Assembly (NCBI GenBank): GCA_002359495.1
Contig: DENB01000049.1
Span: 5,561 to 33,280, forward strand
From: Enterobacteriaceae bacterium UBA2655
GTDB taxonomy: Bacteria; Pseudomonadota; Gammaproteobacteria; Enterobacterales; Enterobacteriaceae
Direction of reading: 5' to 3'
DNA: 27,720 nucleotides
The translations under genes were made by a program, and so were the position numbers. Positions 1 through 8,933 of this stretch are shown here, piece by piece (the stretch's first letter is position 1; every line of letters starts with the position of its first letter). The notes under the pieces were generated by a model, which had not been told where the DNA came from, ran no database searches, and worked only from the letters and a program-made list of their open reading frames with translations.

Positions 1-1
1 C

Positions 2-697
2 TTTATCGAAGCGAATCAGGACCCGCAAACCGGCGAGCCGATGAGCGTGCGTCAACTGCTGGCGCAGCGCACCGTACAGGCGATGATGGCGGGCTTCTTC
101 TGCATCAACTTCGTCTCCTACTTTTTCTTTACCTGGTTCCCGACCTACCTGGTGGAAACCTTTCACCTGTCGCTGATGAAGTTCGGCCTGCTGGGCATGC
201 TGCCGGGCCTGGCGGCGATCGTGGGCGGCTGGTGCGGCGGCCTGCTGTCAGACAGCCTGGTGCGCCGCGGCTACTCCCTCAGCGTGGCGCGCAAAATCCC
301 GCTGGTCGGCGGCATGTTGGGCAGCGCGACGATCGGCCTGGCGGCCTTCTCGCCCACGGTGGGCCTGGCGCTGGCGGCGCTCTGCTTTGCCAACTTCGCC
401 GCCACCTTCGCCTCGGCGGCGCTCTGGGCGCTGCCTTCCGACGTCGCGCCAAACCGCGCCAACGTCGCCACCATCGGCGGCATCCAGAACATGGCGGCCA
501 ATCTCGCCGGGATTATCTCGCCGGTGATGATCGGCGTGATCATGCAGTTCACCCACTCTTTTGTTATCCCGCTGGAGATCGCGGGGGTGGTAGGCATTGC
601 GGGCGCGCTGATCTACGGCTTCTGGCTGCCGCGCGTTAAACCGATGCAGTTAAACCTGGCGCAGGCTGCGCAGAGCAAAACAGGAGTTGAAGTATGA
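2..697 (+). CDS. MFS transporter, C-terminal part (5' end outside window)
   Basis: The frame is open from base 2, so the gene begins before the window and only about 231 C-terminal residues are seen. Several hydrophobic segments alternate with short loops. The stretch around FTWFPTYLVE, followed by a GGWCGGLLSD loop and an R/K-rich cytoplasmic turn, is typical of the second half of major facilitator transporters, most like the anion:cation symporter (ACS) family that moves organic acids such as sugar acids and aromatic acids. The internal ATG at 41 is not needed as a start, because reading continues upstream without a stop. Its TGA overlaps the ATG of the cyclase-family gene (ATGA, 694-697), so the two are probably translationally coupled and act on related compounds. 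The substrate cannot be told from this half. Confidence 0.85.
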   Translation, partial: FIEANQDPQTGEPMSVRQLLAQRTVQAMMAGFFCINFVSYFFFTWFPTYLVETFHLSLMKFGLLGMLPGLAAIVGGWCGGLLSDSLVRRGYSLSVARKIPLVGGMLGSATIGLAAFSPTVGLALAALCFANFAATFASAALWALPSDVAPNRANVATIGGIQNMAANLAGIISPVMIGVIMQFTHSFVIPLEIAGVVGIAGALIYGFWLPRVKPMQLNLAQAAQSKTGVEV

Positions 698-1743
698 ACA
701 CGAATTCACGCTGGAAAAAACGGCCTGACCATTCAACCTGGGGCGATTTCGGCGCCGACGACCAGCTGGGCCGCCTTAATCTGCTGACGAAGGAGAAAGT
801 GCGCGAAGGCGTCGCCGAGGTGACGACCGGCGACACCTTTTGCCTCAGCCTGCCGCTCGATTTGCCCGGCGGCACCGCGATGAATCCGCGCCGTCCGCCG
901 CCGCAGTTGAACGCCACGCGCCGCGGCGAGCACGCCAATATGACTTATCCGCTGTCGCGCGACGACGCCCGGCTCAGCGATGTGATTTGCGACGATACCG
1001 TGACGCTGGCGCTGCAGTATTCCACGCAGTGGGACAGCCTGGCGCACATGGGCCAGTGGTTCGACGTTCGGGATAACGGCCAGCCGGAAATGGTTTTTTA
1101 TAACGGCTATCGGGCGGGCGTCGATATCGTCGGCGAAACCGACTATCGCGGCGGCTGCGGCTGCCATCAGGGCGCGCATCTCGGCGCGAAAGCGCTGGGT
1201 ATTGAGAATATGGCGCAGCAGGGCATTCAGGGGCGCGCGGTAATGATCGATATCAAGCGCCACTTCGGCACCGAACGCTTCGCCTTTGGCTATCGCCATC
1301 TGCAACAGATCCTCGCGGCGGATGAGATCGACATCAGACCGGGCGATATGGTCTGCTTCCGCACCGGCATGGATGAAGCCATTCTGTCGATGGCCGGCGA
1401 ACCTGACATGGCTTATCTCAACAGCCATTTCGCCGGGCTGGACGGCGCCGACGGCGCGCTGCGGCAGTGGGTGGAGCAGAGCGGCGTGGTCGCCCTGATC
1501 GCGGACAACCCGGCGGTAGAGATGTTGCCTGCGCGGCCGCTGAACGATGACTTCTACCCTTCGCATCCTTTGCACGACCTCTGCCTGTTCCGCCTCGGCG
1601 TCTATCTCGGCGAGCTTTGGCTGTTGAGTCCGCTGGCTGACTGGCTGGCGCAACAGCGGCGCCACGCCTTTCTGCTGACGGCCCCGCCGCTTCGGCTGCC
1701 TGGCGCGGTAGGTTCGCCCGCCACGCCGATCGCCACCGTCTGA
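694..1743 (+). CDS. Cyclase-family (PF04199-like) metal-dependent hydrolase
   Basis: A 349-residue soluble protein. The N-terminal stretch with STWGDFGADDQLGRLNLL, the LQYSTQWDSLAH segment near residue 110, and GIENMAQQGIQGRAVMID near residue 175 are characteristic of the cyclase family that includes kynurenine formamidase and isatin hydrolase. Those enzymes hydrolyse amide or lactam bonds with a metal held by an HxGTHxD-type motif; here the corresponding region reads QWDSLAH, as in the longer subfamily, so the metal site differs from the classical one. No signal peptide is seen, so it is likely cytoplasmic. The start has AGGAG eight bases upstream (caggagttgaagtATG) and overlaps the MFS stop. 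Its place between two transporter genes suggests hydrolysis of an imported compound. The substrate is unknown. Confidence 0.85.
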   Translation: MNTNSRWKKRPDHSTWGDFGADDQLGRLNLLTKEKVREGVAEVTTGDTFCLSLPLDLPGGTAMNPRRPPPQLNATRRGEHANMTYPLSRDDARLSDVICDDTVTLALQYSTQWDSLAHMGQWFDVRDNGQPEMVFYNGYRAGVDIVGETDYRGGCGCHQGAHLGAKALGIENMAQQGIQGRAVMIDIKRHFGTERFAFGYRHLQQILAADEIDIRPGDMVCFRTGMDEAILSMAGEPDMAYLNSHFAGLDGADGALRQWVEQSGVVALIADNPAVEMLPARPLNDDFYPSHPLHDLCLFRLGVYLGELWLLSPLADWLAQQRRHAFLLTAPPLRLPGAVGSPATPIATV

Positions 1744-1821
1744 CTCTCTGCAACCGTCAATCCCGGCGCGGCCGACAGGGAGATGCAACCCAACCGGCCC
1801 GCCCTCCTGTGAGGAATCACG

Positions 1822-3168
1822 ATGAGCGCTTCGCAACAGGATTTAGCCGCCCCGCAGGCGGACCATCGCCTGCCCACCACTTTTCAGGGTTATCTGCGCA
1901 GTTTCGGTCCCGGCCTGGTTCTGGCGATGACCTTTCTCGGCACCGGCGATCTGGTGGCCTCCACCGTCGCCGGCGCCAACTACGGTTACGACCTGCTCTG
2001 GACGCTGGTGATCGCGTTGCTGGCGCGGGGATTTATGATCTCCTATATCGCCAAATACACCCTGATGAACCGCTTTGGCGACACGGATATTATTCAGGGC
2101 TATAAACGCGTCTGGCGCGGCTTTCCCCTGTTTTTCGGCATCTTGATCGCGCTGGTGGCCTTTGTGGTGCAGATGAGTTTTTTACGCGCCGGCGCGGTAG
2201 GACTTTATCAGCTGTTTAACCAGACCGGCGGAGAGACCTGGGGCGTTTTTCTCTGGAGCGTGGTAATTGTCGTGGTCACGCTGCTGATGATGGTGACCCG
2301 CAACCAGTATCGCCATCTGGAAACGCTGGCGCGCATCGCGTCGGTGATTATGATCGGCTCCTTTCTTTACGCGCTGTTCAAAGTGGGCCATTTCGACGTG
2401 ACCGGCTTTTTTCGCGGGCTGACCTTCGGCCTGCCGGAGAACGCCGGTCCGTTTTTCGCCGTGTTTATCGCGGTTTCGACCATCGGCGCCATCGGCGGCT
2501 CCACCAGCAATCTGCTCTATCCCGGTTTTATGCGCGACAAAGGATGGGTTGGGCCGCGCTATCGCAAGCTGCAGCAGCTCGATCTGCTGTTCGGCATGCT
2601 GCCGATGCTGATTATTAATGTGCTGTTCTGGAGCGTGGCGGCGGAAGCGGTGCACGGCTCCGGCAATACCATCGCCGATGAGAACGATTTATCGCGGATG
2701 ATGGCGTCGGTGGTAGGCCCGGCAGGCCCGACGCTGCTCTGGACCTGTATTTTCCTCGCCAGTTTTACCAGCTTTCCATCGCAGGCACGCGGCTTCTGCT
2801 CGTTGATTTTCAGCTGCGTGCATCACGCCTCCGATTTGAATCGGCGCTATGCCGCTCCCGATGACAACCCCTGGTTTAAACGGATACAGATCGGCGTTTA
2901 TATCGTTCTGCCGATTATCGTGACCTTTCCCGGCGCGCCCGATCTGGTGATGCTGAACGTGCTGGGCACCAGCGTCGCCACGTCGCTGGTGCTGCCTCCG
3001 CTGCTGGTCGGCCTGGTGATTATGACCAGCCGTAAGCGCTTTATGATGGCGGGTTGCGCCAACCGGCTCTGGGAACAGGCCATCCTGGGGATCATTTCAC
3101 TGATCGGCATCTGGTCGACATTTGAGATTGTGCGAAATTTTTTCCGTCAGGCGCTGCACCTTATTTAA
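1822..3168 (+). CDS. Divergent Nramp-family transporter
   Basis: A 448-residue polytopic membrane protein with about eleven hydrophobic segments. The N-terminal SFGPGLVLAMTFLGTGDL, followed by AGANYGYDLLW, matches the first transmembrane helix region of Nramp (SLC11) divalent metal transporters in fold and position. However, the DPGN metal-binding motif of TM1 aligns with GTGD (residues 40-43), and the TM6 MPH motif is replaced in the GAIGGSTSNLLYP stretch (about 222-234). Classical Mn2+/Fe2+ transport therefore cannot be assumed; the cargo may be another cation or even an organic compound. The ATG is preceded by GAGG (gtgaggaatcacgATG). It lies 78 bases after the cyclase gene on the same strand and probably belongs to the same unit. 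Confidence 0.8.
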   Translation: MSASQQDLAAPQADHRLPTTFQGYLRSFGPGLVLAMTFLGTGDLVASTVAGANYGYDLLWTLVIALLARGFMISYIAKYTLMNRFGDTDIIQGYKRVWRGFPLFFGILIALVAFVVQMSFLRAGAVGLYQLFNQTGGETWGVFLWSVVIVVVTLLMMVTRNQYRHLETLARIASVIMIGSFLYALFKVGHFDVTGFFRGLTFGLPENAGPFFAVFIAVSTIGAIGGSTSNLLYPGFMRDKGWVGPRYRKLQQLDLLFGMLPMLIINVLFWSVAAEAVHGSGNTIADENDLSRMMASVVGPAGPTLLWTCIFLASFTSFPSQARGFCSLIFSCVHHASDLNRRYAAPDDNPWFKRIQIGVYIVLPIIVTFPGAPDLVMLNVLGTSVATSLVLPPLLVGLVIMTSRKRFMMAGCANRLWEQAILGIISLIGIWSTFEIVRNFFRQALHLI

Positions 3169-3205
3169 AGGCCGAGGGTCGGAGCAGACGCCCTGTATAA
3201 CGACG

Positions 3206-3265
3206 CCAACAGGCAGTATGCGTAAGCATCGCCAGTCTGACTAAGCGGCGCATACTGCCTGTTGG
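3206..3265. repeat. 17-bp perfect inverted repeat between convergent genes
   Basis: The arms ccaacaggcagtatgcg (3206-3222) and cgcatactgcctgttgg (3249-3265) are exact reverse complements separated by 26 bases. The repeat lies between the convergent Nramp gene and yacL. Neither side has a T-tract, so this is not a textbook intrinsic terminator. It could still block read-through in both directions as a long hairpin, stabilise 3' ends, or be a copy of a dispersed intergenic repeat. Confidence 0.7.
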
Positions 3266-3274
3266 GAAAGCGGT

Positions 3275-3634
3275 TTAACCCCGCAGAAACTGGCGGTACG
3301 CCGCGATTAACGCCAGGAAGTCCTCTTTGCCGCAAAACGCCAGGCTCTCTTCGTCGTAAAAGGTCATGCCCTCTTCCAGCTCCGCCTCGTCAAACGCCAG
3401 CACGTTGGCGCGAACCATCACCTCTTCATCATCCAGCCAGAGGGTATATTCGTGGCCGACGCGCTGCCACTGTCGTTCACTGCCGCGTAACTGCGCGGCG
3501 GCGGCGATAATCTCGTCCAGTACGCGGGTATCGCCCTGCACTTCCTCATTAAACCAATGTCCGATGGCTTCATGCCCGACAGAGAGGCGAACCTTTACGC
3601 CCCCTGTGACATCATGCAAAAATTCATAGTCCAT
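3275..3634 (-). CDS. yacL: YacL (UPF0231 family protein)
   Basis: A 119-residue acidic cytoplasmic protein, near-collinear with E. coli YacL (120 residues): it begins MDYEF and carries the conserved [23 protein letters not shown] and [10 protein letters not shown] stretches. The molecular function is not established in any organism I know of. I chose the ATG at 3634 because it gives the family N-terminus and has GGAG nine bases upstream; the longer reading that starts MCAMDYEF would place the ribosome site directly against its start codon. In E. coli it directly follows acnB; here two extra genes intervene, and about 117 bases separate it from the cytochrome b561 gene upstream. Confidence 0.93.
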   Translation of the reverse strand: MDYEFLHDVTGGVKVRLSVGHEAIGHWFNEEVQGDTRVLDEIIAAAAQLRGSERQWQRVGHEYTLWLDDEEVMVRANVLAFDEAELEEGMTFYDEESLAFCGKEDFLALIAAYRQFLRG

Positions 3635-3751
3635 CGCGCACATCTCCTCATCGTTGCGTCGCTGCCCGGCAGAAATGCCGCCTGCCTGGATTTTACTACC
3701 CGACAGCGTTTGGCAAAATAAAAAAGAGGCAGGGAAAAGCCGGGGCACCCT

Positions 3752-4276
3752 TCAGCGCATCCGGGAGAGGATCGGGTTTTTATCCACCCAGTGATGTTTG
3801 GCGACGGCTGCGACATGCAACAGCAGCATGACGCTGAGCGCGATACATCCGCCGCGATGAATCATAAAGAAGAAGTGATTTACCGCTTCGTTACGGACAG
3901 GCTGCGGAATATTCACCAGACCAAACAGGCGATAGCCATGCTCCAGCATGATAAAGCCGCTAATTAGCACCACGAAAATAATCAGATAAAACAGCTCGTG
4001 CATAAATACGATAGCGCCTTTTTTCGCGCCAGTGATATGGCTGCCGTAAGGCACTGAAGGCCGGAAAAAGCGCCAGACAAAACGCATAACCATTAACACC
4101 GTGACAACTGTCGCCAGCGACATATTCAGCTCAGAGAAAAAGGCGAAGATTTTTTTATCAGTAATAAAGTGCAATGCGTAACCGACTATTGAGGCGTAAA
4201 TAATACCGACTGCGCAAACCCAATGTAATAACCGGCTGAATTTATCATAACGCGCGCGAACGTTTGAATTATCCAT
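3752..4276 (-). CDS. Cytochrome b561 (CybB-like)
   Basis: A 174-residue protein with four predicted membrane helices, matching the bacterial cytochrome b561 family, inner-membrane di-haem proteins that move electrons between quinol and acceptors including superoxide. The start is typical (RYDKFSRLLHW, His18), and the C-terminal helix carries IHRGGCIAL and LLLHVAAVAKHHWVDKN (His140, His154, His161/162), the usual haem-ligand region, ending in LSRMR. By eye alignment with E. coli CybB, the helix-2 haem histidine falls on Asn51 here, so one haem may be bound differently or be missing. The ATG follows GGAGTTGAA, a good ribosome site. It sits just downstream of the LPMO gene, with that gene's terminator between, so it may have its own promoter. 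Confidence 0.85.
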   Translation of the reverse strand: MDNSNVRARYDKFSRLLHWVCAVGIIYASIVGYALHFITDKKIFAFFSELNMSLATVVTVLMVMRFVWRFFRPSVPYGSHITGAKKGAIVFMHELFYLIIFVVLISGFIMLEHGYRLFGLVNIPQPVRNEAVNHFFFMIHRGGCIALSVMLLLHVAAVAKHHWVDKNPILSRMR

Positions 4277-4306
4277 TTCAACTCCGAAGCGAATTTAACG
4301 TTGAAT

Positions 4307-4331
4307 AAAAAAAGTGGCCCTTGCGGGCCAC
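4307..4331 (-). terminator. Intrinsic terminator of the gbpA-like gene
   Basis: Read on the minus strand, a 7-bp GC-rich stem (gtggccc/gggccac on the plus strand, 4314-4320 with 4325-4331) and a four-base loop are followed by seven T (plus-strand A run 4307-4313). It begins 12 bases after the stop of the LPMO gene. Confidence 0.9.
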
Positions 4332-4342
4332 GAAATTAAGAT

Positions 4343-5797
4343 TTATTTCTTCAGAGTCCAGGCATCTTTCCAGTGGCTGCCCACGCCCGGCTCGTAATGA
4401 TTGGCCGAGGCGGACCACTGCTGGCAATAACCGCTGTACGGGAAAGGTTTACACTCGTAGGTGTGGCCGTCTTTCGGCTGCAGAACGACGGTGCCCGCTT
4501 TATAGGACTTCAGCTTGTCCGGGAAGGTGAAATCGTAATCGCCGGTGTCGCCGCCGGTAGAACCTGATTTCAGCTGCAGATCCTGCGTGCCCTGTTCAAT
4601 CACTTGCCCGGTCGGGTTGGTCGCGACATAACGCAGGATGTGATGGCCTGCCTGAACGTTGTTCAGCGCGATGCTGAGCGGATACTCGCCGGTGCTGAAG
4701 GTCTCTTTCAGGAAGCCTTTGTTGGCGCCCGCATGATCGCTGACGGTCGCTTCCAGCGTCACGTCGCCGGTCACATCAGCCTTCAGCGAGACCTCTGACT
4801 TACCCTCGACGATATCGCTGGCCTGGGCGTCGCTCAGGGTAATGCTCTCTTTAATCTCCTGATGGGACAGTTCATAGGAGATCACTACGCTTTGCAGATT
4901 GCTGCTGGTGCGGACATAGACGTTGTTAGTGCCGTATGCCGGGTTAATCTCCCCGCTCTGGTCTTTCACGCCCACGCGAATATCGCTGTGGCTGGCGTTC
5001 AGCTTCTCCGCCAGATCGTGAGACCAACGCTGCATCGCGCCCTGCTCTACGTTGCTGATTTCCAGCGCGGTTTGCATGGCGCTGACTTCCTGCCCGTTGT
5101 TATCAATAAAGCGCGCAATGACTTTATCGCCTTTGTTCAGGTCCTGGCCATAAATCGCGCCGTTAAGCTGCTTGCTCCACTCCGCTTCCTGGCCTGGATC
5201 GTCGCCGTTGTTGTCTGCCGGGAAGTTTACGTCGATAACCTGGTAGAAGCTGTTAGCGGTATTATCGATTTCCCAGACGGCATAAATAATCTGATAGCCG
5301 GTACGCTGCGGCACATCGCAAACATGCGTGACCACAGTTTCCGGCGTTAAGCCTTTGCCATCGATTTCACAGAAAGGTTTTGCTTCAAAGGAGTCGCGCG
5401 TCAGCGGTTTATTAACGTCCCAATCTTGTTTAGTAATGAAATACTGCCATTTGGTTGTTGCATGGAGTGCGGTGTGATACCAACGGAACTCATTACGGCC
5501 TGGCTTAATATCTGTTTTCAGCCACTCAGATACGCTTTGACGATCCAGAGGTTCAAATCCCGATACGCCTGCGCTGGCCAACTGACCATCAGCCGGTTTC
5601 GCCGCCACAGGGAAGCCTTTGGTTTGTTCGATGCTCTGCGGTTCCCATTGCGCCCTGCCGCAATTCATCTGTTTGTTCAGCTTACACATATAAGCACGGC
5701 TTTCCGGTTTTTCAACATAACCGTGCGCCAGCGCGCCGCCAGAGATTAATGCTAAAGAGATCGTTAATGCGATATTTTTTAATTTCACTTTTGACAT
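4343..5797 (-). CDS. gbpA: GbpA-like secreted chitin-binding protein / AA10 lytic polysaccharide monooxygenase
   Basis: A 484-residue protein, about the length of Vibrio cholerae GbpA (485). A signal peptide (residues 1-24, ending GGALA) is followed by mature His25 (HGYVEKPESR), which with His112 (in YHTALH) would form the copper histidine brace of an AA10 LPMO. The AA10 domain spans about 25-195, including NCGRAQWEPQ and a conserved cysteine pair. Two middle domains (about 205-410) resemble the GbpA cell-surface-binding modules, and the C-terminal 60 residues, with paired aromatic residues and cysteines, look like a chitin-binding module of the CBM5/12/73 type. Family role: oxidative cleavage of chitin and adhesion to GlcNAc surfaces. 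The ATG has only AGG directly against it; GAGAGG lies about 25-30 bases upstream, so the ribosome site is poor. It has its own terminator. Confidence 0.92.
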   Translation of the reverse strand: MSKVKLKNIALTISLALISGGALAHGYVEKPESRAYMCKLNKQMNCGRAQWEPQSIEQTKGFPVAAKPADGQLASAGVSGFEPLDRQSVSEWLKTDIKPGRNEFRWYHTALHATTKWQYFITKQDWDVNKPLTRDSFEAKPFCEIDGKGLTPETVVTHVCDVPQRTGYQIIYAVWEIDNTANSFYQVIDVNFPADNNGDDPGQEAEWSKQLNGAIYGQDLNKGDKVIARFIDNNGQEVSAMQTALEISNVEQGAMQRWSHDLAEKLNASHSDIRVGVKDQSGEINPAYGTNNVYVRTSSNLQSVVISYELSHQEIKESITLSDAQASDIVEGKSEVSLKADVTGDVTLEATVSDHAGANKGFLKETFSTGEYPLSIALNNVQAGHHILRYVATNPTGQVIEQGTQDLQLKSGSTGGDTGDYDFTFPDKLKSYKAGTVVLQPKDGHTYECKPFPYSGYCQQWSASANHYEPGVGSHWKDAWTLKK

Positions 5798-6190
5798 CCT
5801 GTTTTGTTTTTAGAAAATTAAATTCCTCTCAGGACGCTTATTCTAAGCAAGCTAAGAAATAAAAAATGATAGAATATTAACGACATACTGCATTTGCTTA
5901 TGTAAAAAAAGTTATCCAAAAAATTTGCGAGGCGATGAACAATAAACAACACTTTTTAAATATTGACATTAATTTTCATAAGTAGATATTTATGAACAAA
6001 TAAAAATAATTTTTTAATTCTCTGATAATGAAATGTATGGCCTGACGGCGACGAGGCAGAAAAAAATGACTTCATCATTAAGCAAAATAATGACGATCGA
6101 GAAATAATTTTATATGCTCACTATTGTATTTCTTTAAGGCGTTTAAGACTGCCAACGCCAGATTTTTGTGAGATATAAAAACAGAGCAAT
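5798..6190. other. AT-rich intergenic region between the LPMO gene and acnB
   Basis: About 390 bases with no supportable gene. It must hold the promoter of the LPMO gene (minus strand), but I could not pick a convincing -35/-10 pair. The region is strikingly A/T rich compared with its flanks, as is common for H-NS-bound regulatory DNA (inference). A plus-strand TTGACA at 5963 with TATTTA 18 bases later resembles a promoter, but no plus-strand gene follows. Confidence 0.6.
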
Positions 6191-6214
6191 AAAAAAAGGG
6201 CGACATCGTCGCCC
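6191..6214 (-). terminator. Intrinsic terminator of acnB
   Basis: On the minus strand a 7-bp stem (gggcgac/gtcgccc, plus-strand 6198-6204 with 6208-6214, three-base loop) is followed by seven T. It starts about 20 bases after the acnB stop codon. In the plus direction the same stem is followed by ttctcttt, so weak bidirectional function is possible. Confidence 0.92.
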
Positions 6215-6234
6215 TTCTCTTTGCTGATTGCGCG

Positions 6235-8832
6235 TTATACCGCCGTCTGAAAAATCACGCCTTGCGCTTTTTCCGTGTACTGGTTCAACTGGTCGAAGTT
6301 GAGGTAACGGTATGTGTCGGCCGCCGTCTTATCCACCTGCGCCATAAATTGCTGATACTCATCCGGCGTCGGCAGCTTGCCCAGCAGCGATGCGACTGCC
6401 GCCAGTTCGGCCGAGGCGAGAAACACGTTCGCGCCGGTGCCGAGACGGTTCGGGAAGTTACGCGTCGAGGTAGAGACGACGGTCGCGCCGTCCGCCACGC
6501 GCGCCTGGTTGCCCATGCAGAGCGAGCAGCCCGGGATCTCGATACGCGCGCCACTTTTGCCGAAGACGCTGTAGTAGCCCTCTTCCGTCAGCTGCGCCGC
6601 GTCCATTTTGGTTGGCGGCGCAACCCACAGACGGGTCGGCAATTGGCCTTTGTGGCTGTCGAGCAGTTTGCCGGCCGCGCGGAAATGGCCGATGTTGGTC
6701 ATACAGGAACCGATAAACACCTCGTCGATCTTCTCGCCCTGGACATCGGAGAGCATACGCGCATCATCCGGGTCGTTCGGCGCGCAGAGAATCGGCTCGT
6801 TGATTTCGGCCAGATCGATGTCGATCACGGCGGCGTATTCCGCATCCGCATCGGCTTCCAGCAGCTGCGGATCGGCCAGCCATTTTTCCATGCCCTGAAT
6901 ACGACGCTCCAGCGTCCGGCGATCGCCGTAGCCTTCCGCAATCATCCACTTCAGCAGCACGATGTTGGAGTTCAGGTACTCAATAATCGGCGCCTGATCC
7001 AGCTTGATGGTGCAGCCGGCGGCGGAGCGCTCGGCCGATGCGTCGGTCAGTTCAAACGCCTGCTCCACTTTCAGATCCGGCAGGCCTTCAATTTCTAGAA
7101 TGCGGCCGGAGAAGATGTTTTTCTTGCCTTTCTTCTCAACGGTCAGCAGACCTTGTTTGATGGCGTAGAGCGGAATGGCGTGCACCAGATCGCGCAGAGT
7201 GATGCCCGGCTGCATTTTGCCTTTGAAGCGCACCAGCACCGATTCCGGCATATCCAGCGGCATAACGCCGGTTGCGGCGGCGAAGGCCACCAGACCGGAG
7301 CCCGCCGGGAAAGAGATGCCGATCGGGAAACGGGTATGCGAGTCGCCACCGGTGCCGACGGTATCCGGCAGCAGCATGCGGTTCAGCCAGGAGTGGATCA
7401 CGCCGTCGCCCGGGCGCAGCGAGACGCCGCCGCGGTTCATGATAAAGTCCGGCAGCGTGTGGTGCGTAGTGACGTCAACCGGCTTCGGATAGGCGGCGGT
7501 ATGACAGAACGACTGCATCACCAGATCGGCTGAGAAGCCGAGGCACGCCAGATCTTTCAGTTCGTCGCGGGTCATCGGACCGGTGGTATCCTGGGAGCCG
7601 ACCGAGGTCATTTTCGGTTCGCAATACTGACCTGGACGGATGCCGTCGACGCCGCAGGCGCGACCAACCATTTTCTGCGCCAGTGAGAAGCCGCGCGTGC
7701 TCTGCGCCACATCTTTCGCCTGACGGAACACGTCGCTGTGCGGCAGACCGAGCGACTCGCGCGCTTTGGTGGTCAGGCCGCGGCCGATGATCAGCGGAAT
7801 GCGGCCGCCGGCGCGCACTTCATCGATCAGCACGTCGGTTTTCAGTGCAAAATTCGCCAGCACTTCGCCGGTTGCGTGGTTGCGCACTTCGCCTTTAAAC
7901 GGATAGATGTCAATGACATCGCCCATGTTCAGGTTGTTGACATCCACTTCGATCGGCAACGCGCCCGCATCTTCCATGGTGTTGAAGAAGATTGGCGCGA
8001 TTTTGCCGCCCAGCACTACGCCGCCGCCTTTTTTGTTCGGCACGTTCGGGATGTCGTCGCCCATAAACCACAGCACGGAGTTGGTGGCGGATTTACGGGA
8101 AGAGCCGGTTCCCACCACGTCGCCGACATAGGCGAGCGGGAAGCCTTTCGCCTGCAGCGCTTCGATCTGTTTGATCGGACCGACGTTGCCCGGCTCATCC
8201 GGCTCAATGCCTTCGCGGGCGTTTTTCAACATCGCCAGCGCATGCAGGGGAATATCGGGACGCGACCAAGCATCGGGCGCCGGCGAGAGATCGTCGGTGT
8301 TGGTTTCGCCGGTCACTTTGAATACGGTAACGGTGATCTTTTCCGCCAGCTCAGGACGCGTGAGATACCATTCGGCATCAGCCCATGACTGCATCACCTG
8401 TTGAGCATGTGGATTGCCCGCTTTCGCTTTCTCTTCCACATCATAGAAGCTGTCGAACATTAGCAGCGTATGGGAAAGCGCTTTGGCGGCGATGGGTGCC
8501 AGTCGGGCATCGTCGAGAGCATCGATCAGCGGATGAATATTGTAACCGCCCTGCATGGTGCCCAGCAGTTCGATAGCTTTTTCAGGGGTTACCAGAGGAG
8601 AGGTCGCTTCACCTTTGGCGATGGCCGCCAGGAAGCCAGCTTTTACATAGGCTGCTTCGTCGACGCCTGGTGGGACACGGTTAACTAACAGATCTGTCAG
8701 GAATTCTTCTTCACCCGCTGGCGGGTTTTTCAGCAGTTCAACCAGCGCGGCCATTTGGGATGCATCTAATGGTTTAGGAACAATTCCCTGGGCTGCACGC
8801 TCGGCAACGTGCTTACGGTATTCTTCTAGCAC
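6235..8832 (-). CDS. acnB: Aconitate hydratase B
   Basis: Reversible citrate-isocitrate isomerisation in the TCA cycle; cytoplasmic 4Fe-4S enzyme, which in E. coli also binds mRNA as an apo-protein. The 865-residue product is the same length as E. coli AcnB and near-identical through most of its length. Visible family marks include the N-terminal HEAT-like domain ([10 protein letters not shown] to about residue 160), [12 protein letters not shown], the GDSHTRFP stretch and the cluster cysteines in IGSCMTN and PGCSLCMGN near the C-terminus. I start it at the GTG at 8832, which gives the E. coli N-terminus and has GAGGAG six to seven bases upstream; the in-frame ATG 66 bases earlier would add 22 non-conserved residues. 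It has its own promoter and terminator. Confidence 0.98.
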   Translation of the reverse strand: MLEEYRKHVAERAAQGIVPKPLDASQMAALVELLKNPPAGEEEFLTDLLVNRVPPGVDEAAYVKAGFLAAIAKGEATSPLVTPEKAIELLGTMQGGYNIHPLIDALDDARLAPIAAKALSHTLLMFDSFYDVEEKAKAGNPHAQQVMQSWADAEWYLTRPELAEKITVTVFKVTGETNTDDLSPAPDAWSRPDIPLHALAMLKNAREGIEPDEPGNVGPIKQIEALQAKGFPLAYVGDVVGTGSSRKSATNSVLWFMGDDIPNVPNKKGGGVVLGGKIAPIFFNTMEDAGALPIEVDVNNLNMGDVIDIYPFKGEVRNHATGEVLANFALKTDVLIDEVRAGGRIPLIIGRGLTTKARESLGLPHSDVFRQAKDVAQSTRGFSLAQKMVGRACGVDGIRPGQYCEPKMTSVGSQDTTGPMTRDELKDLACLGFSADLVMQSFCHTAAYPKPVDVTTHHTLPDFIMNRGGVSLRPGDGVIHSWLNRMLLPDTVGTGGDSHTRFPIGISFPAGSGLVAFAAATGVMPLDMPESVLVRFKGKMQPGITLRDLVHAIPLYAIKQGLLTVEKKGKKNIFSGRILEIEGLPDLKVEQAFELTDASAERSAAGCTIKLDQAPIIEYLNSNIVLLKWMIAEGYGDRRTLERRIQGMEKWLADPQLLEADADAEYAAVIDIDLAEINEPILCAPNDPDDARMLSDVQGEKIDEVFIGSCMTNIGHFRAAGKLLDSHKGQLPTRLWVAPPTKMDAAQLTEEGYYSVFGKSGARIEIPGCSLCMGNQARVADGATVVSTSTRNFPNRLGTGANVFLASAELAAVASLLGKLPTPDEYQQFMAQVDKTAADTYRYLNFDQLNQYTEKAQGVIFQTAV

Positions 8833-8933
8833 GACGTTCTCCTCGCTCTCATTGTATAGGCTTTCCGGCCACCTCATTGATGCTCTGGAGATCGGCATCC
8901 TGTGTAGGGTCAGGTGTCCGGTTTGCGGGGGGC

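Noticed and set aside
733..1836. 367-codon minus-strand frame opposite the cyclase gene
   Set aside because: The plus-strand protein clearly belongs to a known family and fits the operon; the antisense product resembles nothing.
6262..8388. Several long plus-strand frames opposite acnB
   Set aside because: Arg/His-rich products typical of the reverse complement of GC-rich coding; no start signals or recognisable domains.
8833..8898. 22-residue N-terminal extension of AcnB
   Set aside because: The GTG at 8832 has a well-spaced GAGGAG and gives the conserved AcnB N-terminus; the extension is not conserved and lies in the leader.
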